Below, piece by piece: positions 18,865-30,100 of a DNA stretch of 64,000 nucleotides. This stretch comes from Methanosphaera sp. BMS (GTDB lineage Archaea; Methanobacteriota; Methanobacteria; Methanobacteriales; Methanobacteriaceae). A program made the translations under genes and the position numbers. Location of the stretch: positions 2,191,501 to 2,255,500 of the forward strand of contig NZ_CP014213.1 of NCBI RefSeq assembly GCF_003268005.1. Direction: 5' to 3'. Positions within the stretch are counted from its first letter, which is position 1, and each line of letters begins with the position of its first letter. The notes under the pieces were generated by a model that was not told the DNA's origin, did not search any database, and saw only the letters and a list, made by a program, of their open reading frames with translations.

Positions 18865-21800
18865 ATGCCAATACATGAGGTAGAACAGGGTTATAATAAG
18901 AATTTAGAAAAGAAAATACAAGATTTCTGGAAAGAAAATGACATATATAATAAGACTAGTCAGTTAAGAGAAAACAGGCCAAAATATTCATTCCTTGACG
19001 GACCGCCATACTGTAGTGGTAGAATACACTTGGGAACCGCCTGGAACAAGACAATTAAGGATTCATTTCTTAGATATAAAAGCATGAACGGTTTCAGTCT
19101 TAGACGTCAGGCAGGATGGGATACACATGGTCTTCCAATAGAACATAAAGTAGAACAGTTGCTTGAAATTCAAAGTAAACAGGAAATCGAGGAAAAATAT
19201 GGAATAGATAACTTCGTCGACAAGTGTAAGGAATTTGCAATTAAAAACAAGGAAGATATGACCCAACAGTTTAAGTCAATGGGTGTATGGATGGACTGGG
19301 AAGATCCATATGTAACATATGACAACCAGTATATGGAATCCTGCTGGTGGACACTAAAAAAAGCCGATGAAAACGGCCTATTGGAGCATGATAAACGTGT
19401 AATCACATGGTGTCCGCATTGTCAGACAGCACTTGCTAATGCAGAGATTGAATATGATGAAATACAGGATCCATCAATCTATGTTAAATTCGAACTTAAA
19501 GAACAAGAATTTGAAGGCATGACAAGTTACGTATTAATTTGGACAACCACTCCATGGACAATTCCTGCAAACATGGCAGTAAGTGTACATCCAGACTTTG
19601 ACTATGCATATGTGAAAGTACAAAACAAAGAAACAGGAAAAGATGAAGTACTTCTAATGGCAGAAGGATTAATAACATCCGTATTTGGCCAAGAAGAAGT
19701 GGAAATCATAAAAACAGTCAAAGGAGAACAACTCAAAGGATTGGAATACATTCATCCACTAAAAGAGGAAGTGCCAGCTCAAAAAGAATTCAACCACATG
19801 TTAATACTAGGAGACCATGTAACCCTGGAGGATGGTACAGGATGTGTACATACAGCTCCAGGTCATGGGCCTGAGGATTATGAAGTAGGTATGAAAAACG
19901 GCATAACACTCTTCTGTCCAGTAGGAGAAGATGGATGCTACACAGAAGAGGCAGGAAAATATAAAGGACAATATATTAAAGACTGCAATCCTGAAATTAC
20001 ACATGACTTATACCATAACAATGCATTACTATATGAAGGAACAATAGACCACCGTGTAGGATTATGTTGGAGATGTAAAACACCAATCATGTACATTGCT
20101 ACAAAACAATGGTTTATCAAAGTAACTTCAATAAAAGACCAGATGCTAGAACAGGTAGATGCAGTTGAATGGGTACCATCATGGGCAGGAGAAAGCAGAT
20201 TTAAGGATTGGGTATCAAATGCACGTGACTGGACAATATCCAGACAAAGATACTGGGGAATACCACTGCCAATATGGCTATGTGAAGAATGTGACAATAA
20301 GATAGTAGTCGGTTCAAAACAGGAACTAAAGGATTTATCAGGAAATCAAGACCTTACAGGTGACTTTGTACACAGACCACACGTGGATAACATAACAATT
20401 CCATGTGAATGTGGAGGACAAATGCATAGGGTACCGGATGTACTTGATGTATGGATAGACAGTGGAGTAGCAGGATGGGCGGCACTACACTATCCGGAAA
20501 ATCCAACAGAACACTTTGATGAATGGTTCCCATATGACTTTATCACAGAAGGACATGACCAGACACGTGGATGGTTCTACTCACAATTAGGACTGGGAGT
20601 AGCAGCATTCGGAAAGGCACCATACAAGAAAGTATTAATGCACGGATTTACCCTAGACTCTGAAGGAAAGAAAATGAGTAAATCCATAGGAAACGTTGTA
20701 AGTCCAGAGCAAGTAATAGAAAAATACTCGGCAGACACACTAAGATACTATCTATTGGATGCTAACAAGCCATGGGATGACCTTAAATTCAACTGGGATG
20801 AAGTGCAGAATTCATCAAAACTATTTAACATACTATGGAATGTATACTACTTCTCCACTACATACATGAGTCTTGACAACTTCAACCCAACAGAACACAA
20901 AAAAGAAGACCTTCACTTCAGACAGGAAGACCTATGGATAAGAAGTCGTATAAACACACTTATCAAAGAGGTAGGAGAAGACATTGAAGCATTAACATTC
21001 AACCGTGCAACAGAAAAAATCACGGACTTCATCCTGGAAGATTTAAGCCGCTGGTATGTAAGACTCATCAGGGGAAGAACATGGGTAGAAAGTGACGACC
21101 CTGATAAATTGGGTGCTTACTACACATTATACTACACACTAAAAGACCTTATAAGAACATTAGCACCAATAGCACCACACGTAACGGAGGAAATATATCA
21201 AAATCTTGTACGTGGAGTGGAAACAGATGAAGTAGAAAGTGTACATATGCTAGACTGGACATACAATGAAGACGAAATAGACACCGAGCTTGAAAACAAC
21301 ATGAACTACATCCGTGACATACTTGAGGCTAGTGCACATGCAAGAGATGTTGCAAGATTCAAGCTACGATGGCCGGTACAAAACATAACAGTAGTGACAG
21401 AGGAGGACGATGTAAAAACAGCAATCACATCATTAGAGGATGTGCTTCTTGAACAGGCAAATACAAAAAACATAACCGTAGAGCATGAACTGGAAAACGC
21501 CATAGTAATAGCAAAACCTAACATGTCAATTCTCGGACCTAAACTAAGAGGTGACCTGGGTCGTGTAAAGGCATACTTTGAACGTGATGATGTGGATGCA
21601 GCTGCAATTCAAAGTGAAGTTCAATCAAACGGTACATATACAATAAGCTTTGATGATAAGGACATAACCCTAAGCGAAGAGGAAATACTATTTGAAAAAG
21701 AAGTACCTGAAAACCTTGTAAGCTGTGACTTTGAAGGTGGAAGCGTCTATGTAAATACAGAACTAACACCGGAAATATACTCCGAGGCAATGGCAAGAGA

Positions 21801-22038
21801 ATTAATCCGTCGTATACAGGATATGCGTAAGGACTTGGACTTAAACGTCGAGGCAAATATCCACGTTCAGGTAGAATGCAGTGATGAATTTAAGGAAGCT
21901 GTAACACCACATATTGATTACATATCAAATGAAGTACGTACAGAAGATTTGTCATTTGATAAAATCACTGATGGTGATTCATATACAAAAGATTGGAAAA
22001 TAGAAGAAGAACAGCTAACAATAGCAATAAAAGAATAA
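18865..22038 (+). CDS. ileS: Isoleucyl-tRNA synthetase
   Basis: A 1057-residue class I synthetase that charges tRNA-Ile. The HIGH motif appears as [11 protein letters not shown] and the KMSKS loop as [11 protein letters not shown]. The editing-domain TTTPWT signature ([14 protein letters not shown]) and a zinc-type cysteine set (CWRC, CEEC) are present. The DRVGLCW-like motif reads [10 protein letters not shown]. Length matches archaeal/eukaryal-type IleRS. purL follows within about 40 bases, so co-transcription is likely. Confidence 0.97.
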   Translation: MPIHEVEQGYNKNLEKKIQDFWKENDIYNKTSQLRENRPKYSFLDGPPYCSGRIHLGTAWNKTIKDSFLRYKSMNGFSLRRQAGWDTHGLPIEHKVEQLLEIQSKQEIEEKYGIDNFVDKCKEFAIKNKEDMTQQFKSMGVWMDWEDPYVTYDNQYMESCWWTLKKADENGLLEHDKRVITWCPHCQTALANAEIEYDEIQDPSIYVKFELKEQEFEGMTSYVLIWTTTPWTIPANMAVSVHPDFDYAYVKVQNKETGKDEVLLMAEGLITSVFGQEEVEIIKTVKGEQLKGLEYIHPLKEEVPAQKEFNHMLILGDHVTLEDGTGCVHTAPGHGPEDYEVGMKNGITLFCPVGEDGCYTEEAGKYKGQYIKDCNPEITHDLYHNNALLYEGTIDHRVGLCWRCKTPIMYIATKQWFIKVTSIKDQMLEQVDAVEWVPSWAGESRFKDWVSNARDWTISRQRYWGIPLPIWLCEECDNKIVVGSKQELKDLSGNQDLTGDFVHRPHVDNITIPCECGGQMHRVPDVLDVWIDSGVAGWAALHYPENPTEHFDEWFPYDFITEGHDQTRGWFYSQLGLGVAAFGKAPYKKVLMHGFTLDSEGKKMSKSIGNVVSPEQVIEKYSADTLRYYLLDANKPWDDLKFNWDEVQNSSKLFNILWNVYYFSTTYMSLDNFNPTEHKKEDLHFRQEDLWIRSRINTLIKEVGEDIEALTFNRATEKITDFILEDLSRWYVRLIRGRTWVESDDPDKLGAYYTLYYTLKDLIRTLAPIAPHVTEEIYQNLVRGVETDEVESVHMLDWTYNEDEIDTELENNMNYIRDILEASAHARDVARFKLRWPVQNITVVTEEDDVKTAITSLEDVLLEQANTKNITVEHELENAIVIAKPNMSILGPKLRGDLGRVKAYFERDDVDAAAIQSEVQSNGTYTISFDDKDITLSEEEILFEKEVPENLVSCDFEGGSVYVNTELTPEIYSEAMARELIRRIQDMRKDLDLNVEANIHVQVECSDEFKEAVTPHIDYISNEVRTEDLSFDKITDGDSYTKDWKIEEEQLTIAIKE

Positions 22039-22079
22039 TATCTAAAAAAATATATACTAAATAAAGGTTGTATGAGTTT

Positions 22080-24251
22080 ATGGTTTTAACTGATGATGAA
22101 TTAAAATATATAGAAGAAGTATTAGGAAGACAACCTAATGAATTAGAACTTGGAATGATGGACGTAATGTTCTCTGAGCATTGTTCCTACAAAAGCAGTA
22201 GACCAATACTAAGAAACTTCCCAACAGATGGGCCTGATGTAATACTCGGTCCGGGGGATGATGCGGGAATAGTAAACCTAACAGATGAATATGCACTTGC
22301 AATCGGTATGGAAAGTCATAACCATCCATCAGCCGTCGAACCATACGGTGGAGCAGGTACAGGTATAGGCGGAATCGTACGTGACATCATAAGTATGGGA
22401 GCAAAACCGGTAGTGCTACTTGATGCACTAAGATTCGGACATATGGATGATCAAAGGTCAAAATACATCTTCGACTATGTGGTAAAGGGAATCTCCGACT
22501 ATGGAAACCGTATAGGGGTACCGACGGTAGGTGGAGAAATAGAATTCGACGACAACTTCCAATACAATCCAATGGTAAACGTGGTATGTGCAGGACTAGT
22601 AAAGAAGGATGAAATAGTCTACGGATCAGCACCGGTCGTGGGAGACGTATACCTTTTAATGGGTGGAACCACAGGACGTGACGGAATACACGGTGTAACG
22701 TTTGCCTCAGAGGAACTGACAAGTAACTCCGAAATAGAGGACAGACCTGCCGTACAGGTAGCAGATCCATTTACCAAGAAACGTGTAATGGAAGCAACAT
22801 ACGAACTCTTGGACACCCTTGACATCCACGGAGTAAAAGACCTTGGTGGTGGAGGACTCACATGTTGTCTATCGGAAATGGCAGATAAGGGTGGAAACGG
22901 TTCATGTATCGACCTGGAGAAAATACCGCTAAGAGAGGAAGGTATGACTCCATATGAGATAATGCTATCAGAATCACAGGAAAGAATGGTATTTGCCATA
23001 AGTAAGGATGACGTGGAAAAGGCATCCCAGATATGTGACAAGCACGACCTGTCCCATGCTGTTATCGGTGAAATAATAGATAAAAGAGAATTCATAGTTA
23101 AACATAACGGTGAGGAAATCTGTCATGCACCAAATATACTCTTTACAGATGCACCTATAATTGAAAGAGAAGCTAAAGCTCCGGAGAAAATCATAAAAGA
23201 AGTGGAAATAGAGGATATAGACCCACAGGAAGCACTTCTCAGACTACTTTCAAGTGAGAACATCACAAGCAAAGAATGGGTGTACTCACAGTATGACCAT
23301 GAAGTACAACTTCACACTGTAGTAAAACCGGGGGATGATGCGGCAGTAATCAAGGTTGATGAGGATACCTCATTTACAATTGGTACAGACTGTAACAGTA
23401 CACATGTACTCCTTAACCCATATGACGGTGCGGCAAGTGCAGTACTTGAATCAATCAACAATGCTATAACAATGGGTGCAAGACCAGTGGCACTTGTCGA
23501 TTGTCTTAACTTTGGAAATCCTGAAAAGCCGGAGGTATTCTGGCAATTTACAGAAGCCATTAGTGGTATGAGTGATGTGGCACGTAAATTCAATGTGGCA
23601 TTTATCAGCGGTAACGTAAGTTTCTATAATGAAACCGAGGGTGTAACAGTAAATCCATCTCCTATTGTAGGATGTGTTGGATTAGTGGATAATAAACATA
23701 TTAAGACCATGACATATGATGAGGAAGGTGATGTTGTACTATTGCTTGGTAATACATATCCTGAACTTGACGGTTCACAATACTATAAGGAGATATATGA
23801 CCTGGTACAGGGTTATCCACCTAAACTAAGACTTGAAGAAAACTACTCAGTATCTGTCCTGGTACAGAATTTAATACAAGAATGTAATGATTCAATAACC
23901 TCTGTACATGACTTGTCCAAGGGTGGACTTGCAACTGCACTGGCATTAATGAGTATTAAATCAGAAATGGGTCTAAAAGTATGTGTTGAAGATATTCCAT
24001 CAACAGGTGATTTAACAATCAGTGAAAAATTATTCTCCGAGTCATATAGTAGATTTATAATAACTGTAAAAGAGGATAATCTTGATGAAGTAACATCAAT
24101 AATTAAAGATGCTGGTGTTGCATATGCAAAAATAGGATTTGTCGGTGGAAATAACCTTGTCATATGCTCTGATGAGGGCAAACTAATCGACGTATCCGTT
24201 GATGAATTAAACAAGGCTAACACTACAACCATTGAAGAACACATGGCTTAA
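22080..24251 (+). CDS. purL: Phosphoribosylformylglycinamidine synthase subunit PurL
   Basis: The ATP-dependent amidoligase subunit of purine synthesis, about 723 residues. Motifs: [40 protein letters not shown] and [13 protein letters not shown], with a second AIRS-like half ([20 protein letters not shown]). It works with PurQ and PurS, which are not in the window. The start is uncertain: ATG at 22080 gives the usual N-terminus, while a TTG at 22068 would add four residues. Confidence 0.95.
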   Translation: MVLTDDELKYIEEVLGRQPNELELGMMDVMFSEHCSYKSSRPILRNFPTDGPDVILGPGDDAGIVNLTDEYALAIGMESHNHPSAVEPYGGAGTGIGGIVRDIISMGAKPVVLLDALRFGHMDDQRSKYIFDYVVKGISDYGNRIGVPTVGGEIEFDDNFQYNPMVNVVCAGLVKKDEIVYGSAPVVGDVYLLMGGTTGRDGIHGVTFASEELTSNSEIEDRPAVQVADPFTKKRVMEATYELLDTLDIHGVKDLGGGGLTCCLSEMADKGGNGSCIDLEKIPLREEGMTPYEIMLSESQERMVFAISKDDVEKASQICDKHDLSHAVIGEIIDKREFIVKHNGEEICHAPNILFTDAPIIEREAKAPEKIIKEVEIEDIDPQEALLRLLSSENITSKEWVYSQYDHEVQLHTVVKPGDDAAVIKVDEDTSFTIGTDCNSTHVLLNPYDGAASAVLESINNAITMGARPVALVDCLNFGNPEKPEVFWQFTEAISGMSDVARKFNVAFISGNVSFYNETEGVTVNPSPIVGCVGLVDNKHIKTMTYDEEGDVVLLLGNTYPELDGSQYYKEIYDLVQGYPPKLRLEENYSVSVLVQNLIQECNDSITSVHDLSKGGLATALALMSIKSEMGLKVCVEDIPSTGDLTISEKLFSESYSRFIITVKEDNLDEVTSIIKDAGVAYAKIGFVGGNNLVICSDEGKLIDVSVDELNKANTTTIEEHMA

Positions 24252-24255
24252 ACAG

Positions 24256-24296
24256 TGGATTTAAACATACTTTAAATCCAAACACCTTACTTTTTT
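24256..24296 (+). terminator. Terminator after purL
   Basis: Perfect 10-bp inverted repeat TGGATTTAAA-CATAC-TTTAAATCCA followed by a six-base T-run. It separates purL from the protease gene that starts about 10 bases later, so that gene's promoter must overlap or read-through must occur. Confidence 0.8.
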
Positions 24297-24305
24297 AAAG
24301 TGATA

Positions 24306-25598
24306 ATGATGAATGTTTTATGGTATTATGCAATAGGCTTTATCATCGTATGGGTTTTGGCATTTCTATTGAAGGGTAAATATAATATAACGATAGATGG
24401 TATTGTATTAATGCTTAAAACTGAAAAGTTGGAACATCTGATTACAAGAATTGCCAATATATCTCCTCGTTTTTGGAAGTACCTTATTAACCTGTCGATT
24501 CCACTGGGGATATTTTTCATGATACTGATGCTTGTTTCATTAATTATCTCCTTGCAGATGATGTTTAAAACACCAACGGTATCATTAATACTGCCGGGTG
24601 TTGATATTCCAGGTTCACCAATATATATCCCATTTGTAACGGGTTTTATAGCACTGGCAACGGTACTTATAATCCATGAAGGAGGCCATGGAGTACTTGC
24701 AAGAGCCGAAGGTGTATCAATTGATTCGGTAGGATTAATTCTTCTTGCAATCATACCCGGTGCATTTGTAGAGCCAAATGAAAATGAAATAAAAAAGTTA
24801 AACACCTGGAGTAAAATAAGAATATACTTTGCCGGGCCAATGTTCAATATAACGTTGTGTCTAATTGCTCTAATAATAACGGCCGGAATCGGTGGATTCA
24901 TGGCATCAGAGGACTTGTACACCAGTGATGGAATGGAAATATCCAGTGTAATACCTGCAAGTCCCGCTGAAGGCGTACTGTCAGAGGGTATGGTTATAAA
25001 CCAAATAAATGGGATAAATACAAATAACTATTCGGCATATACAAAGTATCTTAACACAACCCATGTGGGTGATAATCTCACATTTACAACGGATAAGGGA
25101 ACATACTCGCTGATAACATCATCAAATCCAAATAATGCTTCACTATCATATATCGGTATACGTTCATCACAGCATGAGGTAGTATCGGATAACGCTAAAG
25201 CTAAGTACGGTACAATTATTCCTGCGATTCTTCCAACAATAAATGAAATATTCTATTATATATTCTTTTTGAACTTCGCGGTGGGAACATTCAATCTGCT
25301 TCCTATGAAACCGTTGGATGGTGGATTAATACTTGAAGAAATACTTAAGACAAAGATCGTGCCTGAAAGAAGACTGGAATTTAACAAGGCATTAAACAGA
25401 TACACACGCCTATTTCCAAGAAGCATAAGATGCATTATAAGCAGGATATTTAATGACATTCTTAACTTTATCCATAATCATGAACTATCTGATGAAAAAT
25501 CAGAGAAGATAACGGTATGGATGAGTACAATATTGATAGTTATATTGGTAATACTTATACTATATGGGTTTGTTCCGGCAATACTCTCACTATTCTAA
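24306..25598 (+). CDS. Site-2-protease-type membrane zinc metalloprotease (M50)
   Basis: About 430 residues with multiple membrane segments. The zinc-binding motif is HEGGH (in LIIHEGGHGVLA) and the second site is PLDGG in LPMKPLDGGLI. A PDZ-like domain (ISSVIPASPAEGVL, VINQINGI) lies between them, as in RseP/S2P proteases that cut membrane-bound substrates such as anti-sigma-like factors. The archaeal substrate is unknown. Start uncertain: ATG at 24306 or 24309, or GTG at 24300; GTGAT serves as a weak ribosome binding site. Confidence 0.88.
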   Translation: MMNVLWYYAIGFIIVWVLAFLLKGKYNITIDGIVLMLKTEKLEHLITRIANISPRFWKYLINLSIPLGIFFMILMLVSLIISLQMMFKTPTVSLILPGVDIPGSPIYIPFVTGFIALATVLIIHEGGHGVLARAEGVSIDSVGLILLAIIPGAFVEPNENEIKKLNTWSKIRIYFAGPMFNITLCLIALIITAGIGGFMASEDLYTSDGMEISSVIPASPAEGVLSEGMVINQINGINTNNYSAYTKYLNTTHVGDNLTFTTDKGTYSLITSSNPNNASLSYIGIRSSQHEVVSDNAKAKYGTIIPAILPTINEIFYYIFFLNFAVGTFNLLPMKPLDGGLILEEILKTKIVPERRLEFNKALNRYTRLFPRSIRCIISRIFNDILNFIHNHELSDEKSEKITVWMSTILIVILVILILYGFVPAILSLF

Positions 25599-25600
25599 CC

Positions 25601-26000
25601 TCCATTATTTTTATTTTTTCAATTCAATTGTTGGCAAAAGTAATTATTAGATATCAACTGGCAAAACAACATCAATACACGGGAGACATCCGGACAAGTA
25701 CATACAATCAGATAACAAACAGCAACGTACCAACAATAAAATATACAAGAAACAATAAAGAAATATTTGCTGTTGATGAAATGGTATTCGATAACTTCAT
25801 ATACAATCCCAACATAATAAAAACAAGCGTTACAATCAATGTTAAAAACACAAGCAGTACAGTTTTTAAAGTGTGAACACATTTTGATTGAAAGTATTGA
25901 AACAATAAATTTCGGCCATAACAATGAGATAATTGATTTTAATGATATGGGGCTTGTGGAAGTAAAAAAAGAACATATGTTAATAAATTTAATAATGTAA
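25601..26000 (+). pseudogene. Unrecognised small gene remnant, frameshifted near 25876
   Basis: Two adjoining frames look like one eroded gene. One runs after the protease stop to 25876 and contains NIIKTSVTINVKNTSSTVF. The other, offset by one base at TTTTTAAAGTG, continues HILIESIETINFGHNNEI to the stop at 26000. No proper start or ribosome binding site is visible. I do not recognise the family. It could alternatively be noncoding DNA with chance open frames. Confidence 0.35.
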
Positions 26001-26201
26001 CTCGGAAGATGAGTTAAGGTCTTTATACTCTTTTATATGGGACTAATTGCCGATTAGGAAGATTATTTTCTTTTGTTATTGGTAATGCTTTTTGTTGTGA
26101 ATTAATTTATGTCAAGTTATTTCACTTAAATAATAATCTTAAATGTATTGAAAGATAAATGTATACATAGAATTATAATTTTATCAAAGATGTGGTAATA
26201 T

Positions 26202-26831
26202 ATGAAATCTAATAAAATGAATATTGTGGGAATTGGTCCTGGAGCTAAAGAGTATTTGACGTTAGGTGTTGTGGAAGTTATAGAAAACAGTGACGTGCTT
26301 GTCGGAAGTCAAAGATCACTTGACTTATTTGATTACGTTAATGCTGAGATGGTAGTATTACAGCCAAGGGATATCCCTCAAACAGTCAAAACCGCAGTAC
26401 GCTATGTTAATGAAGGAAAAGTTGTAACAATATTATCCACGGGTGATCCCGGTTTTTCAGGCATGCTTAAGACTGTTCAAAGATTATCACCGGAGACAAA
26501 ACTTAATGTCGTGCCGGGTATTAGTTCGGTTCAACTTGCCGCTGCAAAGCTTCAAATACCATGGGATACTGCAAATCTCATAACAATTCACGGGGGCAAG
26601 GCACCAACCGATGACTTGGTAGATAGGATAGATAATAGCACGGCCAATATAATTCTTCCCAATAGGCATATTAGTGAGCTTGCCGAGTACTTGATAGAAC
26701 ATGGTTTCAGCCCGGATACTCCTATAACCATATGTGAAAAATTAAGTTATCCTGATGAACAGATTGTTAAAGTAACACTAAGGGAAGCAACAAATATGGA
26801 CTTCGGTTACATGTGCGTGGTTGTAATATAA
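26202..26831 (+). CDS. cbiE: Cobalt-precorrin-7 C5-methyltransferase CbiE
   Basis: A 209-residue tetrapyrrole methylase. It contains the SAM-binding IVGIGPGAKEYLT, the STGDPGFSGM loop, and VPGISSVQLAAAKL followed by DTANLITIHG, which are typical of CbiE/CobL N-terminal enzymes of anaerobic cobamide synthesis. Methanol-using methanogens need corrinoid methyltransferases, consistent with this pathway. It is a lone gene here, with no other cbi gene adjacent. Translation could start at 26202 or at the ATG of MNIVGIG (26217). Confidence 0.92.
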   Translation: MKSNKMNIVGIGPGAKEYLTLGVVEVIENSDVLVGSQRSLDLFDYVNAEMVVLQPRDIPQTVKTAVRYVNEGKVVTILSTGDPGFSGMLKTVQRLSPETKLNVVPGISSVQLAAAKLQIPWDTANLITIHGGKAPTDDLVDRIDNSTANIILPNRHISELAEYLIEHGFSPDTPITICEKLSYPDEQIVKVTLREATNMDFGYMCVVVI

Positions 26832-27193
26832 TCTAATTGTAATTATTTTTTTATTTTATCTTTTTAAATATCTTTTTTTGAGTAATTTTCATTATTTATT
26901 ATATTATTTTTATCTTTTCAAATATTTTATTATCAATGTTTAATTTTGCAAAGGGTATTTTTTTGATATTTACGGAGTATTTAACAAAAGATTTTTATAT
27001 TTTAATGAATTTTAATATATATAGGAATCTATTTAATTTATTTGAATTATATAATAAAATTTTAAATAACAAGTATAATAACAAAGTTTACAATAAACTT
27101 AATAATCTTACAAAATATATATTTTATTTTGGTAGTTTTATAACTAAAATTAAATATTTTCCGAATATATCTAAATTTTTTTCATGTGATTTT
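26832..27193. other. AT-rich upstream region of the first adhesin gene
   Basis: 362 bases. An open frame runs in phase with the adhesin from 26936, but its 86 residues are lysine/asparagine/isoleucine-rich and precede a clear signal peptide, so I regard it as noncoding. No sharp regulatory element stands out. Confidence 0.4.
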
Positions 27194-30100
27194 ATGAATA
27201 AGAATATTAAAAAAATATTACTCTTCAGTATTTTTATTATCATATTAATCGGAATATCTGGAGTTAATGCTCAAGAAGTATCCAACGACACAATTGGTTC
27301 TGATTTAAGTGATAATGTACAAGTATCAACAGATACAGTTTATAATACTGATTTAAACAGTAATATAAATAATAAGGATAATATGGAAAAAATCACTACA
27401 AAACAAAAGAATATTAAAACAGATGACTCATCAATTGACATAACTAATGAAAATTATGATCAATTAGGTACATACATGAATCAATATTCAACATTGAATT
27501 TTGTAGATGATTTTGACGGTAAAACGATAGATATTACAAATGGGGTTACAATAACAAGTTCACCTGACTACACATTCACAAACTCCCATTTCACAGTAAA
27601 CGCCAATGGCGTAACAATAAACAACTTAAACATTGTAAATACAGATAATAGTGACAGCTCTGCAATTTTTGTCAACGCCAAAAACAATGTAAACATTAAC
27701 AACAACCATATCACAGTTACAAAAACAACAAGTGGAACAACATATGCGATAGAATTAAACGGTACATCAAATTCAGTTATAAATTCAAACACAATAGTGG
27801 TAAATGCTTATCCACAGGCAAAACAATGGATAAATACCAGTGCTACAAATTATATTGGAATAGTAAAAGTATCTGGTATAGTTGTGGACGATTCTGATTA
27901 TGTTGATGTTACATATAATGATATAACCGTTACTAATTCAACAGAAACCGGTTATTCCACTTCAACATTTGAAGGTATTACAATAAGAAATGAATCTACA
28001 TATGTATCAGCAAGAAATAATGATATTGATGTAAGCAATGCAAATTATACCTATGGTATAACCATTGAAAAAAGTGACCGCTGTAATGCTACATATAACA
28101 CAATAGCATTAACCAGTGAAAACTATGTATGTGGTATTGAAGTAATGGAAGATAAACACACACTGCTTTCACATAACACAATAACCGGTACAGCATACAA
28201 GTATCAAAATACTAATCTGGTTGGTGAATCCTTTGCATATGGTATATATTTAAGTGCAAATTACATTACAGACATGACTCAAAATGTTACTGTAAGTTAT
28301 AACACAATAAACTTAGCATCAAATATCGTTTATGGTATTGAAGGATATAAAATCAGTACAACTTCTACTTTAACACGTAATTACATTAATTATAATACCA
28401 TTACTGTTACTGGTAATGTTAGTATGGGTATGGGATTTGATACCACTTACCGAACATATGTACAAAATAATGTAATAATAGTAAATGGGTATAATAGGAC
28501 ATTAGGTTATTATTATGAGGAAATAACGCCAATTACAACAGGAATTGAATTAGAAGATTCAACACTTTCTCTTGAAAATCAAATAACTAATAATCACATA
28601 TTGGTTACTGAACACAATGCTGTTGTAGATGTAATTTATTCAATTGTTTTAAAATCTGCCACTACTGCCCAAAATAATTATATAACAAGCAATTATCCTA
28701 CCAATCAACAATTAACTGGAAATAATGCTGTTTACAAAGCAGGTATTATTGGTTATTCTGTTTCAGGCAATGTTGCTTATGATTTAACAAATAATAATAA
28801 TATTTTAATTAATAAAGCCAAATCAAATATTAAATCAGATTCTAAAACAATAATATTAAATACATCAAATTTTGCAGAATATGTTACAGATGGATTATTT
28901 AATGATAATGTCACTGAAGGTGATGTCATTGATATCCAAGGAGAATTGATAGGTTCACAGTATGCCATTACAGTAAATAAGGCTGTTAATGTTACATCCA
29001 CTACAAATAATGCATTTTTAAACTTTGATGATCAATCATTTATAATCAGTTCAACAGCTTCTGGTAGTAATATAACTGGATTGACTTTAAGGGATACTTC
29101 AATGAACATTGAAGCAAGCAACATATTCTTAAATAATAATACAATCAGTGTTTCTGATGAGGAATATGCCATTATTTTAGCTGAAGAAATAACAGATATA
29201 ACTATTTCAAATAATGCTATTGCTAGTTTAAGTGGTAGAGGGAATAATGCTATAAATAGTAATTCAGTCACTTATTCATCAGAAAATAATACTAATACAC
29301 CATTATATTTTGTTATAACAGATAGTAATTATGGCGTGTATATTCCAGATGGTATGACGATGGCTCGTTTTATAATTAATGGGGATTATCTTTCATTTAA
29401 TGTCACTTCCCTTTTTAGTGTTTATCTGTGTTATGATGATTTTACTTCTCCAAACATAACAATATATAATACAACTTCATATGTTGCAACTCTTATTCTA
29501 GGTACTAATTCAGTAACTATTGAAAATTCAATAATTAATGTAGCTCCATATATGTCTACTACTGAATCAGTACTTAAATTAGTAAATAGTACGGTCATTC
29601 AAGTTCCATCTGAATTAGTTGGTGTAGAAAGTCCATTTACATTGGATATGGATGAAAATTCATTATTTATTAAACAAAATAACTCTGTGGGTATATATGG
29701 TGGATGGATAACAATGGGTCAAGTAGCTGGTGGAAAAGCATTTGAAAATACAGCAACTACCGTTTATGTTCTATTTTATCTGGATCAATATCTTCCGGAT
29801 GTTATTCAAGAAATAGAATCAACTAATGGAAGACCAATTGTTACAAAAACTACTAATATTACGGGTATAATTGGAAAAATATGGTTAGAAACTTTATTTG
29901 AAGAAGGTTCTGATGATTCAATTGTCACCAATGTATTTTTCAATGAAAGTGTTAATGTAACATCACCAATTAATAATGTTAAATTTATCAATTGTACTTT
30001 CAACAAGGGAATATTGGTAGCTAATGGAAGTAACATAACATTTGAAGGATGTACTGGTGATATTACTTATTATGAATATGTTCCAATACCTCCAAAAACG

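Noticed and set aside
25995..26060. Two small hairpins (AACTC/GAGTT and CTAAT/ATTAG) as an RNA gene
   Set aside because: Five-base stems are expected by chance in AT-rich DNA and no known RNA fold could be drawn.
26936..27193. In-frame 86-codon extension before the first adhesin
   Set aside because: Composition is AT-driven and it would bury a clear signal peptide starting at 27194.
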